Positions 1 to 10,378 of a stretch of 64,000 bases of DNA are shown in pieces. Position 1 is the first letter of the stretch, and every line of letters starts with the position of its first letter. Under the pieces are notes generated by a model. The model saw only the letters and a program-made list of their open reading frames with translations, searched no databases and was not told the origin of the DNA. The position numbers and the translations under genes were made by a program. The DNA comes from an uncultured Campylobacterales bacterium (GTDB taxonomy: Bacteria; Campylobacterota; Campylobacteria; Campylobacterales; Arcobacteraceae). Where the stretch lies: NCBI GenBank assembly GCA_947503785.1, contig CANNFB010000009.1:37037-101036 (forward strand), read 5' to 3'.

Positions 1-134
1 AAAGATGAGAATAAAAATAATACTAATAAAAAATACTTCAATATGATACCTTAGGCTTAATTCTAAATATTTTATCCTAAATTTAATAAAAAAAGGTATA
101 ATCATATTAATAAAATTTATTACAGGGCATTGAT

Positions 135-1082
135 TTGAATATTTATATTTATGGTAATAATAGTTTTAAAAAAGAAATTCATGAAACTTTAGAACATGCA
201 AATATAAAATTCAAGTTAGATAGTGATAGTAAAATTGAAGATATACTTAGTCTTGAGTTACTAAAATCAACTATAGAGGCAAGTCCTAATGATATTTATT
301 TAATTGATGATGAAAAAATAATCAAAAAAAATGCAATTTCTCAAAAAATAAAATTTTTAAGTCCAAAAGATGGGATTGAAGAAGATTTCTTATTAGATAA
401 TGGTATAGCTGATATCTCAGTTGATTCTTTAAAAGAGATACCTAAATATATTCTAAAAAAACATGAACAGCAAAAAGAACTAGAGCCAAATATTCAAAAC
501 TCAATAATTAATATTGTTGATGAAGCTTATGAAAATGATGAAGATGATTTTGATATTGAGTTAGATGATGAATTAGCACAACTTCTTTCAAGTGCAGATG
601 TGGAAGAAAAAAAGATAGAAAATATTAATTTAGACGAACTTGAAGGTTTGATAAATGATGAAGATAGTTCGAATCCTGAACTATCAAAAGATGAATTAGC
701 CTCTATGATTAATTTTGAAGAAGATTTTGGCTTAAATAATATAAAATCTGATTATGATGATGAAGAATTGTTTCAAGAAGAAAAAGTTCAAGAAGTAAAA
801 GAAAATAGTGAATTTGATTTTAAGAAAGAAGAAAACATAATTTTAGAAGAATCTATACAAGGAGATGATATGTCTAGTGATTTTTCAGAACTTGATTCCT
901 TAAATGAACAAGATGTTTTAAGTGCGTTATCAAGTATTGATAGCCCAATAGTTACTACAACGAATAATACAAATAATCAAAAAGTTGAAGTTTCAAGTTC
1001 TAATGTGAATGATATTGCAGAATTAATATCAAAACTATTAAATAATAAAACTTTAGAAATCACAATAAAAATAAAAGATTAA
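135..1082 (+). CDS. highly acidic hypothetical protein upstream of fliQ (TTG start)
   Basis: 315-aa ORF rich in D/E, directly followed by fliQ; no recognised domain. Confidence 0.7.
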   Translation: MNIYIYGNNSFKKEIHETLEHANIKFKLDSDSKIEDILSLELLKSTIEASPNDIYLIDDEKIIKKNAISQKIKFLSPKDGIEEDFLLDNGIADISVDSLKEIPKYILKKHEQQKELEPNIQNSIINIVDEAYENDEDDFDIELDDELAQLLSSADVEEKKIENINLDELEGLINDEDSSNPELSKDELASMINFEEDFGLNNIKSDYDDEELFQEEKVQEVKENSEFDFKKEENIILEESIQGDDMSSDFSELDSLNEQDVLSALSSIDSPIVTTTNNTNNQKVEVSSSNVNDIAELISKLLNNKTLEITIKIKD

Positions 1083-1083
1083 T

Positions 1084-1344
1084 GTGGATTTAATTGGAAT
1101 TGCTGAAAATACAGTAAAAATTATTCTAATCTTAGGGTTACCATCATTACTTGTTAGCATGGTGATAGGTTTAGTGATTTCTATTTTTCAAGCAGTTACT
1201 CAAGTTAGTGATGCTTCGCTTAGTTTTGTTCCAAAAGTTGTATTTGTATCTGCTTTTATTTTGATTTCCCTACCTTGGATTGGAGATAATATTGAAACTT
1301 ATACAAAAGACTTATGGGATTTAATATTAGTTTTTGGTAACTAA
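1084..1344 (+). CDS. fliQ: flagellar export apparatus protein FliQ
   Basis: 86 aa with two TM segments, FliQ/SctS-like (LGLPSLLVSMVIGLVISIFQAVTQV); GTG start. Confidence 0.9.
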   Translation: MDLIGIAENTVKIILILGLPSLLVSMVIGLVISIFQAVTQVSDASLSFVPKVVFVSAFILISLPWIGDNIETYTKDLWDLILVFGN

Positions 1345-1346
1345 AA

Positions 1347-1751
1347 ATGATTGATCAATTATATAATCTAAAAAAAACTCAAACAGACCAAAGATTGATG
1401 CAAAAAGGTCAACTACTATCAAAGATAGAAAGAATTGATGCAGAAGTAATAATTACAAAAACACAAATGGATACAGCTACAGTTCAAAAGTTTGGAGCAA
1501 TTTCAGATTTTGCAGTTTTACAAATGCATAAGAATACAATGAAATTACATATATCAAAACTAGAGGTTCAAAAAAATAATCTAAAACAAGAATTAGAATT
1601 ACTAATAAAAGATATAATAGAATTACAAAAAGAAACAGAACAGTTTGGATATATTTTAGAAGAACAAAGACAAGAAACAATAAAAAGAATTTTAGTAGCA
1701 GAAGAAGAAGAAGCAAATGAATATATTCAAAGTAAATATATATCAGGATAA
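1347..1751 (+). CDS. FliJ-like coiled-coil flagellar export chaperone
   Basis: 134-aa coiled coil between fliQ and a MotE-like gene; size and position fit FliJ. Confidence 0.6.
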   Translation: MIDQLYNLKKTQTDQRLMQKGQLLSKIERIDAEVIITKTQMDTATVQKFGAISDFAVLQMHKNTMKLHISKLEVQKNNLKQELELLIKDIIELQKETEQFGYILEEQRQETIKRILVAEEEEANEYIQSKYISG

Positions 1752-1762
1752 AGGGTTATACA

Positions 1763-2251
1763 TTGTTTAATAAAGTAGTTATTTTTTTATTATTTTCTAC
1801 TATATTGTTTTCTGAAAATGAAACAAGTAGTACATTAATAAAACAAAGAATTGAAGTAAAAGAATTAAAAAAAGAATTAAATTCTTTCTATAACCAAAAA
1901 GAAAAAGAGTATCAAGATAGAAAAAAAGAGTTAGAAACGATACTTGATCAAATCAAAAGAGAAAAAGCTAAAATCCAAGCTTTACATGATAAAAACCTCT
2001 CAATCTTACAAGATATGACTGAAACAGTGAATAGTAAAACTGCAAAAATTTATAATTCTATGAAGCCTAAAATTTCTGCTTCAATTTTTAATGAAATGAT
2101 TAGTGATGGAAGAATTGAAGATGTTTTTGATATAATCTTAAAATTAAAAGAAAAGAATGTAACATTATTAATGAAATATTTAAGTGTTCCAAATGCGGCA
2201 CAATTAACATTAATGCTTGAGAATTTTAAAGTAGATGACAATAAGGAATAA
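1763..2251 (+). CDS. MotE/MgtE-N-like flagellar protein
   Basis: Signal peptide, coiled coil, then C-terminal MKPKISASIFNEMISDGRIEDVFDIILKLKEKNVTLLMKYLS...; TTG start; flagellar context. Confidence 0.6.
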   Translation: MFNKVVIFLLFSTILFSENETSSTLIKQRIEVKELKKELNSFYNQKEKEYQDRKKELETILDQIKREKAKIQALHDKNLSILQDMTETVNSKTAKIYNSMKPKISASIFNEMISDGRIEDVFDIILKLKEKNVTLLMKYLSVPNAAQLTLMLENFKVDDNKE

Positions 2252-2253
2252 CA

Positions 2254-2793
2254 ATGGCTGAAGAAGAAAACAAAGAAGAAGCAAAAAGTTCAGGTGGTGG
2301 AAAAGGTATAATTATAGTACTAATTGCATTAGTTGTGATTTTATTATTAGCAGTTGGTGGTGGAGCTTATTTCTTATATTCTCAAGGTATGTTCTCCCCT
2401 AAAGATTCAGGGTCTGGCGATGAGATGGTTAAGAAAGAAGAAACTGGTGATTCTAAAGAAACATTTAAAGCTAATATTGATGACTTAGTTTTAAATATTA
2501 CGAATGCTAAAGGGAAAGAAAAGTTAATGAAACTGTCTTTTGCTGTTAAGAGTGTTGAGCCTACGATTGCTGTAATAATGGAAGAGTATCGAGCAGAAGT
2601 TATTGATGTTGTTATTAATCAAATTAGTGCTAGAAGTTCTGAAGAGTTGTTGACTGTTGGTGGAAAAGCTTTATTAAAAGAAGAGCTATTAGAAGAAATT
2701 AATAGTATTATTAATGAAGTAACATCTAATAATGAAGAAGTGAAAGCAAATAGTATTAAAAAAATATTATTTACAACTTTTGTAATAAAATAG
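2254..2793 (+). CDS. fliL: flagellar basal body-associated protein FliL
   Basis: N-terminal TM plus FliL-like domain in flagellar context. Confidence 0.85.
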   Translation: MAEEENKEEAKSSGGGKGIIIVLIALVVILLLAVGGGAYFLYSQGMFSPKDSGSGDEMVKKEETGDSKETFKANIDDLVLNITNAKGKEKLMKLSFAVKSVEPTIAVIMEEYRAEVIDVVINQISARSSEELLTVGGKALLKEELLEEINSIINEVTSNNEEVKANSIKKILFTTFVIK

Positions 2794-2797
2794 AATT

Positions 2798-3226
2798 ATG
2801 ATAGTAGCTGTAAAAAGAAATAAAAAACAAAAAGTAATAAAGTTCATTTCTTTAGCTGTCTTAGTAGCTATGTTTACTGGCTACTATTTTTATATGAGTA
2901 AAGAGTTTGAAGAAAAACAAAGAATTGAACTTGAAACAAAAAAAGCAGAAAAATTAGAAGCTTTAGAAACAAAAAAATATAAAAAAAGTTTAGAAAAAGC
3001 GATTCTTACAGAAATAGAAAAAGCTGTAGATTTAATAGGTCAGAAATATATACAACATGTTAAAATTATTGAAAATAAAGTTGTAATAATTTGTAAGCCT
3101 AAAACGAATTTAGATGCCCTAAAAGTTAGATATGGAACTATGGCTTTAATAAAAAATACGCTAAATGAAATTATTATTGCAATTGATGTTAAATATATTG
3201 TTAAGAGTAGATTAGATGAAAAATAG
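2798..3226 (+). CDS. membrane-anchored hypothetical protein
   Basis: 142-aa ORF with one N-terminal TM, overlaps flgH start. Confidence 0.65.
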   Translation: MIVAVKRNKKQKVIKFISLAVLVAMFTGYYFYMSKEFEEKQRIELETKKAEKLEALETKKYKKSLEKAILTEIEKAVDLIGQKYIQHVKIIENKVVIICKPKTNLDALKVRYGTMALIKNTLNEIIIAIDVKYIVKSRLDEK

Positions 3227-3923
3227 TATATTCTTAGTATCAATAGCTTTTTTATTTACAGCTTGTGGTGTTTTGCCTAAGCAAGAAATTAACTTTACAA
3301 AACCAAAAATTCAAATTCCAAAAAAAATTCCAGCACCAAAAAATAATAAAGGTTCATTATATTCTATGCAAGGGGCTTCTTTATTTGCAGATAAAAAAGA
3401 CTTGCAAGTTGGTGATATAATTCAGATTAATATTAGTGAGTCTTTATCTGCTGATTCAAATGATAAAAGAGAGTTAACTAGTACAAGAGCAAATAAACTA
3501 GGTGGTGGAATTTTAGCTGGAACAGGAACTAATGTTTTAAATGGAACTGTTAATAATTTAGCTAATAAATTAAATGGGACCTTAGGTGTTGATTTTAGTA
3601 CAAATAGTTCCTCTTCAGATAAAGGTGCAGTTAAAACACAATTTGATGAAACTTTTGAAACAGTAATTTCTGCAATTATTGAAGAAACTTATCAAAATGG
3701 TAATTATTTTATAAAAGGTTCAAAAGAACTATTAATTGATGGACAAAAACAAGAAATTATTATAAGTGGAGTTATAAGACCTTATGATATTAGCTCAGAT
3801 AATTCAATTAGTTCTTCTCAAATGGCTAATTTGAAAGTGCTTTATGACAAAGAAGGTCAAGAAGCAGATATCTTGGATACACCATGGGGAACAAGATTAT
3901 TTAGAGCAATTTGGCCATTTTAA
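3216..3923 (+). CDS. flgH: flagellar L-ring protein FlgH
   Basis: Lipoprotein signal (FLFTACG), LQVGDIIQINISESLSA..., C-terminal IKGSKELLIDGQKQEIIISGVIRPYDIS. Confidence 0.93.
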   Translation: MKNSIFLVSIAFLFTACGVLPKQEINFTKPKIQIPKKIPAPKNNKGSLYSMQGASLFADKKDLQVGDIIQINISESLSADSNDKRELTSTRANKLGGGILAGTGTNVLNGTVNNLANKLNGTLGVDFSTNSSSSDKGAVKTQFDETFETVISAIIEETYQNGNYFIKGSKELLIDGQKQEIIISGVIRPYDISSDNSISSSQMANLKVLYDKEGQEADILDTPWGTRLFRAIWPF

Positions 3924-3979
3924 TCTAATTTTAAGAATTGTAATGCAATAATTAGTTATCTTATCCTAAAGGAGTCTCA

Positions 3980-5890
3980 ATGCTAGGTACATTAAATGTT
4001 TCACATTCAGGACTAAATGCTGCTAAAGTAGCAGTTGAAAACGTATCAAATAATATTGCTAATGAGAATACTCCAGGATACAAAAAAAGAGTAGTACAAC
4101 TTAGTGAGTTAGATCAAAGTGATAATAGAGTAACTGGAAGAGGTGTTGATTCTAGTACAGCTTATAGAATCACTTCTCAATATATGTATGAGAATATATT
4201 AACTGAAAACTCAAAACTAAATCAATATGAAAAATTATCTTCAACATTAGCTAATGTTGAGTCAGCATTTAAAGAAACAGAAAATAGTGGTTTTTCTGCT
4301 GATTTAAATAGATATCTGCAATCTGTTGAAAACTTAAGAACTAATCCAAACTCAGAAGTTGCAAGAACTACTTTAAAAAATGAAGGTAATACTTTAGTAG
4401 AATCTTTACAAAATATTTATTCAAGCATTGAAAAACAAGAATCTTTAGAAAGAGAAGATTTAAGTAATAATGTTACAAAAATAAATGATATTCTTCAAGA
4501 AATTGGACATGTAAATGAAAAGCTTAGTCAATACAACTCACCTTCAAATGATCTTTTAGATAAAAGAGATCAATTAGAAAAAGAATTATCAATGTATATT
4601 GATGTTGATGTAAGAACTGAATTTGGCGAATATGAACTAAAAATAGCAGGAACAACTGCTGTAAGATACAGTACAAATGTTAGAGCTTTAGAAATTAAAG
4701 AAGAAAAAACTCCTCAAATAGACAAATATGTAAATAATATTGATGGCTCGAATATTATCGATATTAATGATATTGATGCTGATGATATAATTACTTATAA
4801 AATAAATAATGAACTTGAAGTTAGTGTTAAAATTGGAGATGATTCAGGTTTTGATTTAGATGGTGATGGCGCTAATGATATAATTACTTCTGATAATTAT
4901 ATTAGAGTATTAGCTGAGAAAATCAATACAACTACAGGAATAAGTAGTTTAGTTGAAGCACATAATGGAAACTATAAAGTTAATGAAAATGGTGAGAAAG
5001 AAGAAGTTTATCCAGGACAAGATAACTTTTTATTAATTGAATCAAAAGTTGATGGACCAGATGGAAATTTTGAAGGTAGAATTACAGTTGTTAAAAAAAC
5101 TTTGGATATTACGGATAACACTTTAACAATAAATGATAAAGCTAATTATTTTGCAGATGATGATTATAGTAGTGAATCCGAATCTAGAACATTTTTAAGT
5201 ATTTATGATAGTGAAATTACTGTTAAAAGTGGAATTCTAAAACCACAAATAGATAATTTGGATTCAACATCATATAATAATAAAATCCAAAACTATAAAG
5301 ATAAGTTAGACTCATTTGCACAAACATTAAGTGATTTAACTGATAATTACATAAAAACTGATGAAGGCGATGATAGATATGATGGGTATATATATGGAGA
5401 TACAAGTGTAGATTCTCTTAAAGTTCCTGTAGTTACGGACCCTATTACACCTGATTATACAAATAGTGACATTAATGAACTTAATTTATTTTCAGGTGGG
5501 AGTGTAATGTCTTTGAAGTTTAATGAAAACTCTGTAAATGATTTAGAGCAAAATGATTTAGATTACTTAGCCACTTTACAATGGAAAAAAGATATTTCAT
5601 ATACAGGAAAAGAACAAGAACCAGGTAATAATTCTGTTAGTTCTTTATCAGAATTTTTCCAAGATATCAGAATAAATGTATCCTCTGATAAAGAGAGTAA
5701 TGATTTTTTATTAAAAACTCAAGAGGGAGTTCAACAAGCCCTTGAAAATGCTCATGATCAATTAACAAAAGTTGATTCAGATGAGGAAATGATAAACTTA
5801 ATTAAATTCCAAGCTGCCTATAGTGCAAATGCTAAAATCATAACAGTTATTGATGAAATGTTACAAGTATTACTTGGATTAAAAAGATAA
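3980..5890 (+). CDS. flgK: flagellar hook-associated protein FlgK
   Basis: N-terminal LNVSHSGLNAAKVAVENVSNNIANENTPGYKKR; C-terminal MINLIKFQAAYSANAKIITVIDEMLQVLLGLKR. Confidence 0.95.
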   Translation: MLGTLNVSHSGLNAAKVAVENVSNNIANENTPGYKKRVVQLSELDQSDNRVTGRGVDSSTAYRITSQYMYENILTENSKLNQYEKLSSTLANVESAFKETENSGFSADLNRYLQSVENLRTNPNSEVARTTLKNEGNTLVESLQNIYSSIEKQESLEREDLSNNVTKINDILQEIGHVNEKLSQYNSPSNDLLDKRDQLEKELSMYIDVDVRTEFGEYELKIAGTTAVRYSTNVRALEIKEEKTPQIDKYVNNIDGSNIIDINDIDADDIITYKINNELEVSVKIGDDSGFDLDGDGANDIITSDNYIRVLAEKINTTTGISSLVEAHNGNYKVNENGEKEEVYPGQDNFLLIESKVDGPDGNFEGRITVVKKTLDITDNTLTINDKANYFADDDYSSESESRTFLSIYDSEITVKSGILKPQIDNLDSTSYNNKIQNYKDKLDSFAQTLSDLTDNYIKTDEGDDRYDGYIYGDTSVDSLKVPVVTDPITPDYTNSDINELNLFSGGSVMSLKFNENSVNDLEQNDLDYLATLQWKKDISYTGKEQEPGNNSVSSLSEFFQDIRINVSSDKESNDFLLKTQEGVQQALENAHDQLTKVDSDEEMINLIKFQAAYSANAKIITVIDEMLQVLLGLKR

Positions 5891-5905
5891 TAGGAGGTAG
5901 AGATT

Positions 5906-7255
5906 ATGGCTGAAGGTATTTTAGGATTAGGGTCAGGGCAAGCGGCATCTTTAAATCAAGACTTAATTGATAAGTTAAAAACAGCAGAGAGAAAATCTAC
6001 TGTTGAGCCACTTGAAACAAGTATAGAAAGTATTACAAGTGAAAAAGAAGTATTTACAACTATTGATGATAAAGTTAGTGAAGTTTTAGATGCGATAAAA
6101 GTATTTGATCTATTTACTTTAAGTGGCTCGACTGCTTTTGATCAAAAATCTGCAACTGCAACAGGTGATTCAGTTGTTTTTGACGCAGCTGACATTTCTT
6201 TATTAAATGAAGGTGTAACTACTGTTGATATTAAAAATCTAGCACAGAAAGACACATATCAATCAAATGATGTTAATGCAATAGTAAAAGATGAAGTTGT
6301 AGATTTAGGTATTTTGGATATTACAGTAGGCGGAATACCAACTTCAATTGATACTTCAGGTAAAACATATGAAGAACTTGCTTCAGAAATAGATAAAATA
6401 AGTGGAGTTAACGCTTCTTTAGAGCAAGTAGGTACTGATTCGTATAGGCTTGTATTAAAAAGTAGTGAGTCTGGTATTGATAATAAAATTGATATTAGTG
6501 ATAGTGCTGCAGGTAATGCACTTGGATTTGTAGGTATTGGTAATGAAGCAAATCATACTTTAGTAGCACAAGATATGAAAGCTTTAGTTGATGGTATTGA
6601 ATATAATGTTTCATCAAATACTTTAGAAGTGGATGGCTTAAAAATAGCAGCAACAGAAACTGGAATTTCTAGTATTAATATCTCAAAAGATAATACTAGT
6701 ATTGAAAAAAGTATGAATACATTTATAGAAAAATATAATGAATTAGTAGCTTTAGTAGATACCGAAGTGTACTCAGCTGATTCTGATATTGCTGATAAAG
6801 CTGCATTAAAAGATATAGTAAATCAAATAAAAGATAAGTTATTTGGCTCTTATGGGACGAATTCAGATAAATCAGTATTTAGTTTTGGATTTGAATTAGG
6901 AAAAGATGGTTCACTTTCTTTAGATGCTGAAGTTTTTAATAAAGCTTTAGATGAAGATATAGATACGATAAAAGACTTATTTATTGGAAGTGCTGAGAAC
7001 AAAGGTTTAGGTACTCAAATAAAAGAGCTAATTGATAATATGGGATTCTCTGATGGTGTTATTGGTTTATATGAATCATCAATGAAAGAAAGAGAAACTA
7101 CATTAAATGAAGATAAAGACAAAGCAGAAGAAGCATTAAATGCTAAATATACAGCTTTAGCTGCTCAATTTGGTTCATATGCAGCGATTATTACACAATT
7201 TGAATCATCTTTTTCAGGTTTATCATTAATGATAGAACAATCAACTGCAAAATAA
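5906..7255 (+). CDS. fliD: flagellar filament cap protein FliD
   Basis: 449 aa between flgK and fliS; FliD-like N and C termini. Confidence 0.92.
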   Translation: MAEGILGLGSGQAASLNQDLIDKLKTAERKSTVEPLETSIESITSEKEVFTTIDDKVSEVLDAIKVFDLFTLSGSTAFDQKSATATGDSVVFDAADISLLNEGVTTVDIKNLAQKDTYQSNDVNAIVKDEVVDLGILDITVGGIPTSIDTSGKTYEELASEIDKISGVNASLEQVGTDSYRLVLKSSESGIDNKIDISDSAAGNALGFVGIGNEANHTLVAQDMKALVDGIEYNVSSNTLEVDGLKIAATETGISSINISKDNTSIEKSMNTFIEKYNELVALVDTEVYSADSDIADKAALKDIVNQIKDKLFGSYGTNSDKSVFSFGFELGKDGSLSLDAEVFNKALDEDIDTIKDLFIGSAENKGLGTQIKELIDNMGFSDGVIGLYESSMKERETTLNEDKDKAEEALNAKYTALAAQFGSYAAIITQFESSFSGLSLMIEQSTAK

Positions 7256-7347
7256 GAATAAAAAATTATTTTATTCTTATTCTAAAGATATTTAAGTAAA
7301 GATATACTATACTACCTAAACAACATAATTAAATGGAGACCTAATAT

Positions 7348-7704
7348 ATGGGGATAGAAGCCTACAACCAACAAAATGCAGTATCAGATGATCCTTATGC
7401 ATTAATATTAAAACTTTACGAAGGGGTTATTAAATATTTATCTTTCGTAAAAAGTGCAATAGATGATGGAAATATTGAAGCAAAGTTTACATATATAAAT
7501 AAAGCAATTGCTATATTTGATGAATTAAGAAACGTTCTTGATTTTGATGGTGGAGATGTAGCATACTATTTAGATGGTTTATATTTATATCAAATAGAAA
7601 CACTATTTTCAGCTGGAGTTGATGATAATGTTAACTCAATAAATCAAGTAGTAAAAGTTACTCAAGGACTAATAGACGCATGGAAAGACGAAACTGGTCT
7701 GTAA
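7348..7704 (+). CDS. fliS: flagellar export chaperone FliS
   Basis: MGIEAYNQQNAVSDDPYALILKLYEGVIKYL..., classic FliS. Confidence 0.93.
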   Translation: MGIEAYNQQNAVSDDPYALILKLYEGVIKYLSFVKSAIDDGNIEAKFTYINKAIAIFDELRNVLDFDGGDVAYYLDGLYLYQIETLFSAGVDDNVNSINQVVKVTQGLIDAWKDETGL

Positions 7705-7949
7705 TAGCTCTTAAAGAATTAATTTATATTGATTCTTTAGACTCAAGTGAAAAAGCTGATTCTTTAGTTAAATGGCATAATAAATATCTTGAAGAAAATA
7801 ATATTCAAGATTTTGATTTAGAGCTTGAAGATTTAAAGTATTTACAAGAGCTTTTTTTTAAAAATATTAACTTTTTAAAAAATCACAAGGAAGAATCTAG
7901 ATTAGAACTTATAAAGATGAAAAAAGTGAAGAGATTTCTACAACATTAA
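7680..7949 (+). CDS. small protein downstream of fliS, possible FliT-like chaperone
   Basis: 89-aa helical ORF overlapping the fliS 3' end; position only. Confidence 0.5.
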   Translation: MERRNWSVIALKELIYIDSLDSSEKADSLVKWHNKYLEENNIQDFDLELEDLKYLQELFFKNINFLKNHKEESRLELIKMKKVKRFLQH

Positions 7950-8918
7950 ATTTTTTAAATCTATTTCTTTTTCTTTTATATAAGCTCGAATATTCTTAGG
8001 TATTTTTTGTATTCTACACTTTTCTTTAAACTTTTTATCCATAATTTCATTTGATTTTGGACATATCCAAATAAAATCTTTTTTTATACTTATACAAATT
8101 TTATTAGATATTGTAATCTCTTTTTGTCTTAAGATTTCACTTCTTTGAGATTGTGAGAGTAATAAACCCCTTTTTTTTAATGATAAATCAACAAGTCTAA
8201 TATTTAAATTTTCATCATTCATATTTGTATATATTTCTAATTGAGATATTTGGTATAAAGCCTTATTTGCAATATTTAAAGAGTTGACATCTTTTTCTAA
8301 ATACTTAAAAGAGTTTTTCACACCTTCTTTATATTCATTTAAAAATTTATCTGAGAAGTTATGTCTAAAATAGTTTCTTTTATATTTTTCATCATAATTA
8401 CTTTTATCTATAAAATACTGAATATTATTTTCTTTTAGAAAACTCTCTAATTCATTCTTTGAGATTTCAAGTAAAGGTTTAAATGTTTTATAGAATTCAT
8501 TCTCTTCAAACTCTTTAAATCCAATAAGCTCAACTAATCCCGCGCCTTTGCTTAGTTGCATTAAAAACCATTCTAGTTTGTCATTAAGTTGATGTCCTGT
8601 TATTAAAGTATCGTAAGAGTTTTCTTTTATAATTTCTTTAAAAAAACTATATCTTATATCTCTTGCAGTTTTTTCAAAGTTAGATTTAGATTCTAACTGA
8701 GCTTCTTTGCAAAAGATTCTTTTATTATATTTTAAAGCTAAATCTTTTGCATATTGAAGTTCTTCTTTTGATTCTTCTCTTAGATTATAATTTACAATTG
8801 CAATATCAAAATCAATATTTTCTTTTAACATGATGAAAAATAATGCAGTAGAATCAATACCAGCAGAAAATGCTAGTAGGTTTTTTGATTCTTTTATTGC
8901 ACTAAAATTCAAGTTCAT
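7938..8918 (-). CDS. tilS: tRNA(Ile)-lysidine synthase TilS
   Basis: PP-loop (LLAFSAGIDSTALFFIML), TilS domain layout. Confidence 0.92.
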   Translation of the reverse strand: MNLNFSAIKESKNLLAFSAGIDSTALFFIMLKENIDFDIAIVNYNLREESKEELQYAKDLALKYNKRIFCKEAQLESKSNFEKTARDIRYSFFKEIIKENSYDTLITGHQLNDKLEWFLMQLSKGAGLVELIGFKEFEENEFYKTFKPLLEISKNELESFLKENNIQYFIDKSNYDEKYKRNYFRHNFSDKFLNEYKEGVKNSFKYLEKDVNSLNIANKALYQISQLEIYTNMNDENLNIRLVDLSLKKRGLLLSQSQRSEILRQKEITISNKICISIKKDFIWICPKSNEIMDKKFKEKCRIQKIPKNIRAYIKEKEIDLKNLML

Positions 8919-8929
8919 ATATTTATGAT

Positions 8930-10279
8930 TTATTTAATTACCGTTGCTAGTAATTTATCACCAGAAAGTTCAGTAACTCTTACTGTATAGATCTTTCCAA
9001 ATTCAAGTTGTTTTGGATTATTTTCATCATAAAGTTCATTATCATTTATATAAATTTCTCCATCAATATCAGGAGCCCAAATAGTTTTTCTAGCACTTAA
9101 TAAAAATTCATGTTCTTCACTTTCTCCATCAATATAAACTTCAAAAGTTTTTCCAACTTCTTTTTCTAGTGATTCAGCAGTTGTTTGTGCAATAATTTCA
9201 CCAATTTCTTCAGCTCTATTATCAATAGTTTCTTGATCAATTAACATATCAGATTTTGCAGCTGCTGTTCCTTCTTCTGTTGAATAAGAAAATACGTTTG
9301 CTCTATCAAATTTATAGTTTTGGATATAGTCACATAAAGCTTTATGGTCTTCTTGTGTTTCACCTGGGTGGCCTGCAATAAATGTTGTTCTTACAAAAGA
9401 GTTTGGTTTTGATTTCATATGATCCATTAACTCAATTAATTTTTCAACACCTTTCCCTCTTTTCATAATTTTTAGCATTGAAGGAGTTATATGTTGAAGT
9501 GGCATATCAAAATAGTTTTGGAAAACTTTTGAATCTGCAATTTTATCAATTAAAGATAAAGTTGTAGTCGATGGGTAAAGATAAAGAATTCTTGCTGTTT
9601 TAATACCTACAACTTTTTCAACTTCAGAGATTAATTGTTCTAATCCATCTTTTTGTCCTAAATCTCTTAAAAATGATGAAGAATCTTGTGAAATAAAAGT
9701 AAAGTCTGAATATCCTTTAGATACTAATGAACTTACCTCTTTTACTAGTGATTCAAGAGTTCTAGAGTGTAGTTTTCCTTTAAATGAAGGAATAGCACAG
9801 AATGAACAAGACTGATTACATCCTTCACTTAACTTAACGTATGCATGATATGAAGAACCTGTTATTACTCTTTCATTTGTATCTGATGCTAAAAACACTT
9901 GATTTGTAAAAGCACTTCTTTTTTCATTTACAAGTTCGTCAATTCTATCATAATCACCAACACCTGTAAAAATATCAACTTCTGGAATTTCTCTTTGTAA
10001 TTCCTCTTGATATCTTTGTGTTAAACAACCAGCAACTACAAGAACTGATTCGTCTTTTCTTTGGTCATGTAAGTCTAAAATAGTATTAATACTCTCTTCT
10101 TTTGCAGAATCAATAAATCCACATGTATTAACAATTAATACATCAGCAGAGCTTGCATCATCACTTATTTTATACTCTTTTAGTTTTCCTAACATGATTT
10201 CAGAATCAACAAGATTTTTTGTACATCCAAGAGATACTAAATGTAAAGATTTTTCAGGATTTTGTGTTGTAAATTTCAT
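8930..10279 (-). CDS. rimO: ribosomal protein S12 methylthiotransferase RimO
   Basis: LVSLGCTKNLVDSEIMLG and radical SAM CNQSCSFCAIPSFKGKLHSR. Confidence 0.95.
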   Translation of the reverse strand: MKFTTQNPEKSLHLVSLGCTKNLVDSEIMLGKLKEYKISDDASSADVLIVNTCGFIDSAKEESINTILDLHDQRKDESVLVVAGCLTQRYQEELQREIPEVDIFTGVGDYDRIDELVNEKRSAFTNQVFLASDTNERVITGSSYHAYVKLSEGCNQSCSFCAIPSFKGKLHSRTLESLVKEVSSLVSKGYSDFTFISQDSSSFLRDLGQKDGLEQLISEVEKVVGIKTARILYLYPSTTTLSLIDKIADSKVFQNYFDMPLQHITPSMLKIMKRGKGVEKLIELMDHMKSKPNSFVRTTFIAGHPGETQEDHKALCDYIQNYKFDRANVFSYSTEEGTAAAKSDMLIDQETIDNRAEEIGEIIAQTTAESLEKEVGKTFEVYIDGESEEHEFLLSARKTIWAPDIDGEIYINDNELYDENNPKQLEFGKIYTVRVTELSGDKLLATVIK

Positions 10280-10378
10280 ATGAAGTTGTTGCCTTAGTTT
10301 TTATGCAATTTTAACATAAAACTAATAATATAAGATAAAATAAAGAATAGATAAACTCTATTCTTTATTTAAAAAGAG

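Noticed and set aside
1477-1716. Antisense 79-aa ORF rich in Leu
   Set aside because: Lies opposite the fliJ-like coding region; low complexity mirrors the Lys/Glu-rich sense codons.
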